From contig PLZT01000394.1 in the NCBI GenBank assembly GCA_003152255.1, positions 1-6,783 of the forward strand: a stretch of DNA of 6,783 nt, read 5' to 3'. The notes beneath the pieces are model-generated. The model was not told where the DNA came from. It saw nothing but the letters and a program-made list of their open reading frames with translations, and searched no databases. The stretch comes from Methylocystaceae bacterium (GTDB lineage Bacteria > Pseudomonadota > Alphaproteobacteria > Rhizobiales > Beijerinckiaceae). Both the position numbers and the translations under genes were made by a program. Positions within the stretch are counted from its first letter, which is position 1; each line of letters starts with the position of its first letter. Shown in pieces: positions 1 through 6,047 of the stretch.

Positions 1-72
1 CACGGCGAACATACGGTCTAGGAGAGAGGGGACCGGAACGGGGCGGAACAAAAATCAGGAACGGATGACCTA

Positions 73-246
73 ATGAGACGACCTGTCGAGAGGCGAAAAG
101 GGCGGGAAAAGGCCAGCGCGACAAAAACGCAACTACCCCGGATTTTTCTTCATACCGGCTCTTTCTCGGATCGATCGGCGCGCGACTCGGCGTCGAAATC
201 TTCGTCACCTGATATTGCAACAGGCGCTCTGTCTTTGAATGTCTAG
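73..246 (+). CDS. Doubtful 57-residue ORF, unrecognised
   Basis: An ATG at 73 opens a frame ending with TAG at 244-246. The predicted peptide is basic at its start (MRRPVERRKGREK) and rich in serine and aspartate at its end. No clear Shine-Dalgarno sequence precedes it, and the frame is open upstream back to a stop at 19-21, so it could be the tail of a frameshifted gene entering from the left. I recognise no family. It may simply be a chance ORF in GC-rich DNA. Confidence 0.2.
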   Translation: MRRPVERRKGREKASATKTQLPRIFLHTGSFSDRSARDSASKSSSPDIATGALSLNV

Positions 247-252
247 CAATGT

Positions 253-260
253 CAACGTTG
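253..260. promoter_or_regulatory. 8-base palindrome CAACGTTG, possible operator half
   Basis: A perfect 8-base palindrome overlaps the -35 element of the candidate promoter. The symmetry does not extend past 8 bases, so an operator role is speculative; 8-base palindromes also arise by chance. Confidence 0.2.
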
Positions 261-286
261 TAGCGGCGACGAAACCGCGCTATATT
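258..286 (+). promoter_or_regulatory. Candidate sigma-70-type promoter for the late genes
   Basis: TTGTAG at 258-263 and TATATT at 281-286 are separated by 17 bases, the optimal spacing. The -10 element is a conspicuous AT island in GC-rich DNA and lies about 30 bases before the first gene's ATG at 318. The -35 element keeps only the TTG core. It overlaps the palindrome at 253-260, a position where a regulator could block polymerase. This is pattern matching only. Confidence 0.4.
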
Positions 287-317
287 TTACGGGGGTAACG
301 CAGGGGTATTATTCCGC

Positions 318-761
318 ATGAAATCAGCCGCTCACAACGCCAAGGCCGCGTCGCCGCGCTCTAACCGTCTTCGGCCCGTCGCCGTTAGCAAGACGAACCG
401 TTCCGCGCTGTCGAATGGCCTGACGATCTTGCGCGGCGTCGACGGGCGCTCGCCGGAAGGCCGGCGCTTCCGTGACCTGGTTGTCTCCTATGCTGACGAG
501 TTGGGCGGCGTCGCCTCGCTGTCGGAACAGGATGCGGCGCTTGTCCGCCATGCCGCCGCTGTGACGATGCAGAGCGAGGCTCTACAGGGCAAGGTTGTTC
601 GTGGCGAACATATCGACCAGGAGCAATTCGTGAGACTCGGAAACAGCCTCACGCGCGCCTTGAACGCCCTGAGGGCCCGCCGCAAGCCAAAGGCGAAGGG
701 CGCGCTCGATTCGATCCTTGAACGCCATCGCGCCGACGAAGCGAGGGACCGCGCCACGTGA
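318..761 (+). CDS. Small terminase subunit-like phage protein
   Basis: A 147-residue protein directly before, and overlapping, the large terminase gene, the classic position of the small terminase subunit that recognises phage DNA and hands it to the packaging motor. The first 30 or so residues are basic and low in complexity (MKSAAHNAKAASPRSNR), followed by a mostly helical body with the segments GRRFRDLVVSYADELGG (about 64-80) and LVRHAAAVTMQSEALQ (about 91-106), and a basic tail (LRARRKPKAKG). I recall proteins of this type before terminases in rhizobial prophages, usually annotated as hypothetical. No helix-turn-helix is obvious by eye. The ATG at 318 is chosen because it is the first in frame after the promoter-like region; its ribosome site is weak (GCAGGGG). 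Its TGA at 759-761 overlaps the next gene's GTG. The function is inferred from position. Confidence 0.65.
   Translation: MKSAAHNAKAASPRSNRLRPVAVSKTNRSALSNGLTILRGVDGRSPEGRRFRDLVVSYADELGGVASLSEQDAALVRHAAAVTMQSEALQGKVVRGEHIDQEQFVRLGNSLTRALNALRARRKPKAKGALDSILERHRADEARDRAT
743..748 (+). promoter_or_regulatory. Ribosome binding site supporting the GTG start at 758
   Basis: GAGGGA lies 9 bases before the GTG at 758, supporting the GTG that overlaps the upstream stop (GTGA) as terminase start. An in-frame ATG at 776 is the alternative start and has no such site before it. Confidence 0.5.
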
Positions 762-2217
762 AGCCGCTCGTCACCATGCGCCGCGCCCTCGAAGACCCGG
801 ACCTGTTCGGGGCTATCCTTCCCGGCGCGTCTTGGGCAGGCTGGCGCGTGCTGCTTATCGCCCTCATGGGCGAGGAATTGACGGCCGCCGAGCGCGAGAC
901 CTTCGCAGCCCTCACGGGACGCGAGAAAGAGCCCCTGGAGCGCGTCGAGGAGTTTTGGGCCATCATTTGGCCGTCGCGGCGGGAAGACGCGCGCAATCGC
1001 CGTTTTAGCCGCTTACATCGCCGGCCTTGTCGACTTCGGCGATATCCTTGCGCCGGGCGAGCGCGCCTCATTGCCAATCATGTCGGCGAGCGTGTGGCAG
1101 GCCGGCAAGGCGAAGCAGTATCTCGACGGCATTTTCACTCATGTTCCCGCCTTTAAGGAACTCGTCACGAATGAGACGAGCGACACGATAAGCCTCTCGA
1201 CGCGGGTTGATATCGAGGTTAGGCCGGCTTCGTTCCGCACGGCGCGCTCTGGCACGTGCTGCGCGGTCATTGCCGACGAAGTTGCATTCTGGCGCAACGA
1301 GAACACCGCGAATCCCGATACAGAAATCCTTAACGCTGTTCGCCCTTCGCTGGCGACAACGGGCGGCTTACTGGCCTGTATCTCCTCGCCTTAATGCGCG
1401 TCGTGGGGAGCTCTACAACACATGGAAGCGAGACTTCGGGGCGAACGGCGACCCGTTGATTATGGTCGCGAAGGCCGCAAGCCGCACGATGAATCCGCTC
1501 TTGAGTGAAAAGGTTGTCAAGCGCGCTTACGAGCGCGATGCCGCGGTTGCGAGCGCGGAATATGGCGGCGAGTTTCGAACGGACGTTGAGACCTTCATTT
1601 CAGCCGATGTTGTCGACGCCGCCGTTGTGTCTGGTCGCTTTGAACTGCCGCGCGTTCCGGGCGTGCGCTATGTCGCCTTCGTCGATCCTGCTGGCGGCTC
1701 CGGCGGCGACGCGATGACACTGGCCATTGCACACCAGGAAAAGAACATCGCCATTCTCGACGCCTTGCGCGAGGTTAAGCCGCCGTTCTCGCCTGACGCT
1801 GTGGTCGCCGACTTCATTGCGGTTCTGAAGGATTACGGCGTCACGTCGCTTACGGGAGATCGTTGGGGAGGCGAGTTCGTTCGCGAGAAGTTCAAGACCG
1901 CTGGTCTAAAATACGAGATAAGCGAGCGCGTGAAGTCTGACATTTACAAAGAGTTGTTGCCGCTCATGAACAGCGGGCGCGTAGAGTTGCTCGATATTCC
2001 GCGCCTTACGACGCAGCTTTGCAATCTGGAACGCCGCACGGCGCGCGGCGGCAAAGATTCGATCGACCATGCGCCCGGCGCGCATGACGACGCTGCAAAC
2101 GCGGTTGCGGGCGCGATCGTTCTCGCGCTTGGCGGCAAGCAGCCCATGCGCATATCGGATGAACTATTGGCCAGGGCCGCACAGCCCGGGCTTTACCGAC
2201 CACGACCCTACAACTGA
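758..2217 (+). pseudogene. Phage terminase large subunit (packaging ATPase-nuclease), split by two +1 frameshifts
   Basis: This is the motor that pumps DNA into the phage head and cuts it. The gene begins in the frame of 758, changes at the TTT run 966-968, and changes again at AA 1393-1394; omitting one base at each site gives one continuous 485-residue protein, a normal length. In the repaired protein the Walker A motif GRRGGKT is at 71-77 (bases 969-989), the Walker B motif AVIADE at 169-174, and the coupling motif ISSP at 208-211. The RNase H-like nuclease has Asp309 in VDPAGG, Asp367 in LTGDRW and the HDDAANA motif with Asp443 and Asp444. All expected catalytic positions survive, and both joints restore sensible sequence (WAII-GRRGGKT; CISSP-YARRGEL). 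As written, the protein cannot be made: translation leaves the frame before Walker A. Conservation across the breaks favours sequence error or very recent mutation over old decay. Confidence 0.93.
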
Positions 2218-2218
2218 A

Positions 2219-2223
2219 AAAGG
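2219..2223 (+). promoter_or_regulatory. Ribosome binding site for the ORF at 2234
   Basis: AAGGA, within the purine stretch AAAAGGAAA right after the terminase stop, lies 10 bases before ATG 2234. It supports a real translation start there, although the frame as written closes after 23 codons. Confidence 0.5.
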
Positions 2224-2233
2224 AAACACGAAC

Positions 2234-2408
2234 ATGGCATTCCCAAATCTCACTGAGTGGGCAAAAAAAATCGCTCAAGCGTTCGGAAATCCTCGAAATG
2301 ATTGAGGAACTTCAAGCTCTCGTCAAGCCGCCAAATGCCGGCGAAGCCGAGGACGACGAGACCGACAAGGAGGCTCGCAACCGCGAATATCTGAATGGCC
2401 TCGGCTAA
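2234..2408 (+). CDS. Small acidic protein with a frameshift in an A8 run, unknown function
   Basis: Starting at ATG 2234, the literal frame gives only 23 residues (stop 2303-2305). If one A of the eight at 2263-2270 is skipped, the frame continues to TAA 2406-2408 and gives a coherent 57-residue protein. It has an N-terminal part MAFPNLTEWAKKSLKRSE, a short leucine/glutamate helix (EILEMIEELQALV) and a very acidic stretch (EAEDDETDKEARN) before the end EYLNGLG. A good ribosome site precedes it and it follows the terminase stop by 16 bases. The changed frame reads far more like protein than the literal one. I do not recognise the family; similar small acidic proteins are common between structural phage genes. 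The A8 run could alternatively cause polymerase slippage in the cell. Confidence 0.5.
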
Positions 2409-2441
2409 GATCGCGCGCTTCGCAACTCTGCGAACATCGGG

Positions 2442-2543
2442 ATGGATCGTCGTCCGCGTGGCGGCCACGTCTCTACAGCAAAAGCCGAAGCGGAGTTCGA
2501 CAGAATGTTTCCCGACGCCGGCCGCTTGAAACAGTCGCTGTGA
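2442..2543 (+). CDS. Possible 33-residue ORF before the coiled-coil gene
   Basis: ATG 2442 opens a 33-codon frame ending in TGA 2541-2543, which overlaps the ribosome site of the next gene. The peptide ends with AKAEAEFDRMFPDAGRLKQS and then Leu, which looks like real amphipathic protein. The frame is also open upstream to the stop of the preceding ORF at 2406-2408, so the start could be earlier, or this could be a read-through extension of that ORF. A competing 44-codon frame (2395-2529) covers the same bases and looks less natural. No family recognised. Confidence 0.3.
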   Translation: MDRRPRGGHVSTAKAEAEFDRMFPDAGRLKQSL

Positions 2544-2545
2544 GG
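2541..2545 (+). promoter_or_regulatory. Ribosome binding site favouring ATG 2552
   Basis: TGAGG lies 6 bases before ATG 2552 and favours that start over the in-frame GTG at 2540, which would sit on top of the site itself. Confidence 0.5.
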
Positions 2546-2551
2546 CCCGCC

Positions 2552-3250
2552 ATGCCCAAGACAAACATCAAATTGGTAACGGAGCGTTCACCGGAACGCG
2601 AGGAACTAGCGAGCGCGATTGTAGCCGCCGAGGAAGCGCGGCGCGGCGCCGAAAACGCACGGTCCGCTGTCTCGCTCGCAAAACAGATCGTTGCTGACGC
2701 CTCGCAAAAGCACGCGGGCGCCGGGGATGCGTTGATTGCGGCGAAGGAAGCTCACTCGACGCGCATCGCCACAGCGGCGTCTTCGGGCGAGGCGTTGAGC
2801 CCGGACAGCACCTTGCGCAACGCCCGCGTGGCCGAGGTGGACGCGGCTGACGAACTGCACGCCGCCCGCGATGCGCTAACCTCGCTTGAGGCTGCTCTCG
2901 AAGACCCGGAGGCCGACGACCGCCGTGCGCAAAAGCGGGTTGCCAAAGCGGTCGAGGGGGTGATCTTCTCGAAGGTCGCGGACAAGCTCGCGGCTCTTAG
3001 GGAAGAGCAACAGGCGCTCGGCGAGCGGCGTCTCGTCTTGGAATTGATGCTTCACCATCTCGATCACTTCGCCGATGGTCGGCGCGAGATGCGATCTAAA
3101 ATAGATGGCTTCTTGTTCAATATCTGTGCGTTTCCCGTTAACGGGTTCGAGCAATGGAAAACACATCCCGCGACGCAGGCGTGGCGAGAGGCTGTTGAGG
3201 CGCTGGCGCATGACGCGGATGCGATTCTTCCGATGGAGGCAGCACGATGA
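2552..3250 (+). CDS. Coiled-coil phage protein of unknown function
   Basis: A 232-residue protein counted from ATG 2552 (an in-frame GTG at 2540 would add four residues). Residues about 10-130 are alanine- and glutamate-rich with long helical stretches and look like an extended or coiled-coil rod (for example REELASAIVAAEEARRGAEN). About 150-185 is a second, leucine-rich helical region, and the end is more globular with aromatic residues (FLFNICAFPVNGFEQWKTHP). There is no signal peptide, membrane segment or catalytic motif that I can see. Its stop overlaps the next ATG (ATGA 3247-3250), so the two are probably translated together. A scaffold, tail-assembly or accessory virion role is possible from context, but I do not recognise it and will not assign one. 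Confidence 0.75.
   Translation: MPKTNIKLVTERSPEREELASAIVAAEEARRGAENARSAVSLAKQIVADASQKHAGAGDALIAAKEAHSTRIATAASSGEALSPDSTLRNARVAEVDAADELHAARDALTSLEAALEDPEADDRRAQKRVAKAVEGVIFSKVADKLAALREEQQALGERRLVLELMLHHLDHFADGRREMRSKIDGFLFNICAFPVNGFEQWKTHPATQAWREAVEALAHDADAILPMEAAR
3235..3239 (+). promoter_or_regulatory. Strong ribosome binding site for ATG 3247
   Basis: GGAGG lies 7 bases before ATG 3247, inside the end of the preceding gene. Together with the ATGA overlap it shows translational coupling. Confidence 0.6.
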
Positions 3251-3543
3251 GCGTAAACAGCTATCTCACGGGCCACGCCGACCAAGCGATGCGGATTGAG
3301 CTGTCCACGCTCGGCGCCGTGAGTGTCACCATCCGAAACCTTTCGCTCGAATATTTGATTTTCGCGTGGAACGGCCTAGACGCCTCGCCGACAAATGGGA
3401 TGCGGCTAAACCCGGAAGGCCGCTCCCCCGGCCCGGTCATGGAGTTTGGCCCTGGCCTCAGCTCGATGCCGGTTCCGCAAGTTGGCGGGTTCAGCGTTCG
3501 CGGGCCACAGGCGAATCAAGCCTTCGAGATCGACTGGGATTAA
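3247..3543 (+). CDS. Small beta-rich protein, possible virion decoration or tail component
   Basis: A 98-residue protein coupled to the upstream gene by an ATGA overlap and a strong ribosome site. It alternates short hydrophobic strands with turns rich in Gly, Pro and Asn (IELSTLGAVSVTIRNL; FAWNGLDASPTNGMRL; MEFGPGLSSMPVPQVGGFSV) and ends FEIDWD. This suggests a compact beta-sandwich of the kind used for decoration proteins, fibre tips or adaptors, but the fold is my guess from composition. There is no signal sequence or membrane segment. The frame is intact and the codon choice matches its neighbours. Function unknown. Confidence 0.7.
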   Translation: MSVNSYLTGHADQAMRIELSTLGAVSVTIRNLSLEYLIFAWNGLDASPTNGMRLNPEGRSPGPVMEFGPGLSSMPVPQVGGFSVRGPQANQAFEIDWD

Positions 3544-3547
3544 GAAC

Positions 3548-3719
3548 ATGTGGGTTTCCCTGACCGGGTCTTCCCCGCATCTCGCGTTCGTCTTTCGGCG
3601 CGGGCGACAAGCGTGTGAGTGTCGAAAACCCACGCAAGCGCTGGTCATGGGCTCATTACCCAGGGGCCGGCGCCCCGCCCCGACTCGCTGCTTCGGCGGT
3701 GACCGGGGCGGGCTCGTAA
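3548..3719 (+). CDS. Doubtful small ORF between beta protein and tape measure, needs one +1 shift
   Basis: ATG 3548, five bases after the previous stop, begins MWVSLTGSSPHLAFVFRRG. Continued literally, it reaches a stop at 3728-3730 with a cysteine- and arginine-rich, unlikely end. Skipping one G of the GGG at 3602-3604 gives GDKRVSVENPRKRWSWAHY and then PGAGAPPRLAASAVTGAGS, ending at TAA 3717-3719, 56 residues in all. The shifted reading looks more like protein and would keep the operon spacing tight, but there is no clear ribosome site and the last third overlaps a strong hairpin. It could equally be a non-coding spacer. Confidence 0.3.
3674..3712. repeat. GC-rich inverted repeat (hairpin) before the tape measure gene
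   Basis: CCCGCCCCG at 3674-3682 and its exact complement CGGGGCGGG at 3704-3712 flank 21 bases that contain a second small stem (CGCTG/CGGCG around CTT). The 9-base GC stem is stable but no T run follows, so it is not a classic intrinsic terminator. It may attenuate transcription, protect mRNA ends, or only reflect the underlying coding sequence. Confidence 0.5.
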
Positions 3720-3728
3720 CTCGAATTT

Positions 3729-3732
3729 AGGA
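3729..3732 (+). promoter_or_regulatory. Ribosome binding site of the tape measure gene
   Basis: AGGA lies 8 bases before ATG 3741, supporting that start. Confidence 0.5.
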
Positions 3733-3740
3733 CGCGACAA

Positions 3741-5574
3741 ATGAATGTGATCGACGCTCTTGTCATAACGCTCAATCTCGACTCCTCGCAGTTTCGCAAG
3801 GATCAGGTCGCCGTCTCCGATAGCTCGAAGAAGCTGAAAGAGAAACTGGTTAAAGACGGCAAGGATGTTGAGAAGTCCGGCAAGGATGCGGCGGAATCTT
3901 GGGGCTCACTCAAGAAAGAAATTCTCGGCGTGGTCGCGGCTTATCTCGGCCTCGATGCGATCAAGAACGCGGTCTCTGACGTCACGAAATTCAACAAGGA
4001 AGTCAGTCTATCCGCGCAGGGCATCGGCGTCTCGGCGCAAGAGCTTTCCGCTTGGGGAATGGCGGTCGAGCGCATGGGCGGCGACGCCACGTCGGCGACG
4101 GCCTCGCTACGCCATCTCGCCGATATCTTCAATGATCTGAAGTCCGGGCACGCCAGCACGGCGACGCTTGAATGGTTTGGTCGCCTCCAGGCAGAGGGCG
4201 GCGTTAAACTCAATGCCATGAAGCCAATGCTGGAGCAACTTCCGCAGATCGCGGAAGGGCTGAAGCACATCGCCGAAGTGCAAGGCGCGTCGCGCGCGCT
4301 CTATGTCGGCAGGCAGCTCGGCCTGGACGAGGGCACGATCCGCCTGCTCATGCAAGGCAAGGATGCGGTCAAGGCCATCGTCGAGAATATGGAAAAGCTC
4401 GCGCCGACGCCCGAGCAAATCGAGAAGACGAACGAACTCTATCAGGCATGGGTTTCGCTAAAACAGACGTTCGAATCGCTTGCGAATGTATTGACTGCGA
4501 ACTTCGCCCCGGCGTTCCAGGCTGTAATTGATAAATTTACAGAATGGTTCGGAATTCTGAAAGAAAACCAGAAGACGCCCAGCCTGACGTTCGGCGAGGC
4601 TAAGAAACAATTTAACGACATGATCGACGCGATCCGTGAAGGGACCGCGCCAGCTAAGACGTTTTTTGAAGACGTGTTTGGTCCTCCTATAAAGTGGGTT
4701 ATCGAACAAATCAAAAAGCTCAAACACGAAATAAATGACGTGTATCGAGCGATGTTCGGCCATGACCTGTTTTCCGAGTCCTTCAATGACGTTTTTGACA
4801 AATACAGGCATGGCGGCGGCGCGTCTGGCGAGGCCGGCGGAACGCTGTCGAGAGGGCGCGGCGTGCGGCCTAGCGCATCCTCGGATCATAGCTCAATTCG
4901 ACGCCCCGGCGCCGACGCGGGCAAATCCTACAACGACCCGAATTCCTTCTATGACGCCATAATCAAGGCCGAAGGAACAGGCAAGCATGGCGACCCCTAC
5001 AACACATCGCTCGGCTATATGAAATCGCCGAAGCCACTTAGCGAAATGACGATGAGTGAATCCTTGGCTTGGGGCGATAAGATCCGCGCCGCGCAAGGAC
5101 TGAATTCGTCGGCCAAGGGCGCGTTCCAGATCGTCAATACGACACAGCGCGCGGCGATGCGCGCGCTCGGCATGAAGGAAAACGAGCTTTTCTCGGAAGA
5201 GAACCAGAGACGCATGGCATCTTGGATTGCGCGCAAGCAGGGCCTGTCGGCTTGGGAGGGATTCAAGCGGCACCCCGATCAGCGCGCGCGCCGCCGCCGC
5301 TGGGTTGGCGGCGGGAAGCGATAGGAACGTCCGTTACGGGAGCAACAAAGGGCCGAGAACCATGCCCAACACGCTCGGCGCGCCCGGCGCCGCTGGAGCG
5401 CGTAGCAGCACCACCAATAGCTCCACGACTAACTCCTCAAATACCGAGGCAGTTTTCAACGGCGGCATCGCGATCCACACGCAGGCGACCGACGCCCCTG
5501 GCTTGATGCGGGAATTGCAGGCGCACATCGACCGTAACAACTTCACGGCGCAAGCCAATTATGGAATAGCCTGA
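3741..5574 (+). CDS. Phage tail tape measure protein with C-terminal lysozyme-like domain; frameshift near the end
   Basis: As written, the frame gives 527 residues with a stop at 5322-5324. Skipping one base at CC 5291-5292 joins it to an overlapping frame and gives 610 residues ending at TGA 5572-5574. The N-terminus (MNVIDALVITLNLDSSQF) is typical of tape measure proteins, followed by a charged lysine-rich helix (about 29-55), a short hydrophobic helix (about 61-78) and long helical segments to about residue 360. A Gly/Ser/Arg linker (about 355-390) precedes a lysozyme-superfamily domain with the candidate catalytic Glu411 in KAEGTG, and GAFQIV at 460-465 matching the G-[AR]-[YF]-Q motif of lytic transglycosylase-like enzymes. 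The restored tail has a Ser/Thr/Asn linker and ends QANYGIA. In the tail tube such proteins set tail length, and the enzyme domain would locally open peptidoglycan at infection. The literal C-terminus, very rich in Arg, looks like out-of-frame translation. Confidence 0.88.
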
Positions 5575-5575
5575 C

Positions 5576-5680
5576 ATGACGACAATGACGCAAACTCGTC
5601 TCGAACGCCGCGTTGTCGACGAAGCCGAATGGCTCGCCGCGCGGCGCGGTCGCGCGGTCGGATTGGTCCCGTTGGAATGA
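5576..5680 (+). CDS. Short ORF (34 residues) after the tape measure, possibly a truncated gene
   Basis: ATG 5576 follows the restored tape measure stop by one base and encodes 34 residues beginning MTTMTQTRLERRVVDEAEWL and ending at TGA 5678-5680. The tight spacing and the change from good protein-like sequence to an abrupt stop suggest the start of a longer phage gene that has been cut. A +1 shift around the GG at 5656-5657 would extend it in the next frame to TGA 5748-5750, just before the following gene, but that extension is not recognisably conserved. The EWLAARRG segment is reminiscent of the N-termini of YqaJ/lambda-exonuclease-type recombinases, too weakly for a call. Confidence 0.4.
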   Translation: MTTMTQTRLERRVVDEAEWLAARRGRAVGLVPLE

Positions 5681-5742
5681 GCAACGTACATCACGCGTTC
5701 TTCAGAGTCGGGCGTGGGTCGACACACTAATTCTGTCTTACA

Positions 5743-5747
5743 AGGGG
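5743..5747 (+). promoter_or_regulatory. Strong ribosome binding site deciding ATG 5753
   Basis: AGGGG, within AAGGGGTGAGA, lies 5 bases before ATG 5753 and makes this start much more likely than the in-frame GTG at 5714, which lacks such a site. Confidence 0.6.
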
Positions 5748-5752
5748 TGAGA

Positions 5753-6046
5753 ATGCCTGCGTTTATTCGGTCTGACGGCGAAAAGAAGTACTCGACGCCT
5801 TCGCCTTCTCTAAGCGAAGCGCAAACATCAATCGTGATCGCTGGCCTAATGGAATTCGGTCGACAACTGTTGCAGTTCAATCGTCGCGAATTGGGCGCAG
5901 ATGCTGAAACAGCTGCGCAGAAGTTTCGTGCGCGCTTCGAACATTCGATGAAAGGTGCCGAAATTGAAGGTGTGGGAGATACGGCGAGAGAACTGGAAGT
6001 TATAAACGCGATTCTTTGCGCGCTTGACTACATTTATAAGACATAA
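5753..6046 (+). CDS. Unrecognised 97-residue helical protein
   Basis: From ATG 5753 (an in-frame GTG at 5714 would add 13 residues) the gene encodes 97 residues. After a polar start (MPAFIRSDGEKKYSTPSPS) the protein looks fully helical: a hydrophobic helix (IVIAGLMEFGRQLLQF, about 29-44), a charged middle, and an end ELEVINAILCALDYIYKT. There is no signal peptide, zinc site or catalytic motif that I can see. The DNA is less GC-rich than the phage genes to the left, so it may have a different origin. It converges on the next gene with one base between stops. A small cytoplasmic helical protein, possibly a partner of another protein, is all that can be said. Confidence 0.65.
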   Translation: MPAFIRSDGEKKYSTPSPSLSEAQTSIVIAGLMEFGRQLLQFNRRELGADAETAAQKFRARFEHSMKGAEIEGVGDTARELEVINAILCALDYIYKT

Positions 6047-6047
6047 A

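Larger units (their letters stand above)
1..317. other. Leader region upstream of the packaging genes
   Basis: No recognisable gene is present. The plus strand has one 57-codon ORF (73-246) of biased composition, and near the right end there is a promoter-like pair and an 8-base palindrome. In many tailed phages the packaging initiation site (cos or pac) lies in or just before the small terminase gene, so this stretch could contain it, but nothing here identifies such a site. The two short motifs GGGGGTA (291-297) and GGGGTAT (303-309) before the first gene form an imperfect direct repeat of unknown meaning. Confidence 0.5.
318..5680 (+). mobile_element. Tailed-phage late-gene segment (probable prophage fragment)
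   Basis: All recognisable genes here belong to a DNA-packaging and tail programme: a small-terminase-like gene, the large terminase, several small unknown proteins and a tape measure protein with a lysozyme-like end. All are on the plus strand and tightly packed, with overlaps at 758-761, 2541-2543 and 3247-3250. No integrase, repressor, holin, portal, capsid or tail sheath/tube gene is present, so the block is either a slice of a larger prophage or a deleted remnant. The right limit is placed where the last tightly spaced small ORF ends and base composition drops; the left limit is unknown and may lie outside the window. No flanking direct repeat or tRNA was seen. Confidence 0.8.

Noticed and set aside
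649..1077. 142-codon minus-strand frame across the terminase start
   Set aside because: Arginine- and serine-rich composition typical of antisense frames in GC-rich DNA; the plus strand is clearly coding.
1071..1394. Independent 107-residue gene
   Set aside because: Its sequence is the middle of the terminase ATPase domain, with Walker B; it is a fragment created by the frame changes, not a gene.
965..1400. Programmed ribosomal frameshifting in the terminase
   Set aside because: Neither joint has a slippery heptamer or visible downstream structure, and two shifts in one catalytic protein would be unprecedented to my knowledge; inserted bases explain the data more simply.
2395..2529. 44-codon plus frame overlapping the acidic ORF's end
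   Set aside because: Composition looks random and another frame over the same bases reads better and ends at the next gene's ribosome site.
4442..4889. Long open frames on the minus strand within the tape measure gene
   Set aside because: They are mirror frames of a convincing coding region, with unlikely amino acid composition and no ribosome sites.
5576..5680. YqaJ/lambda-exonuclease-type recombinase start
   Set aside because: Only a short EWLAARRG resemblance; no catalytic residues are present and the ORF ends after 34 codons.
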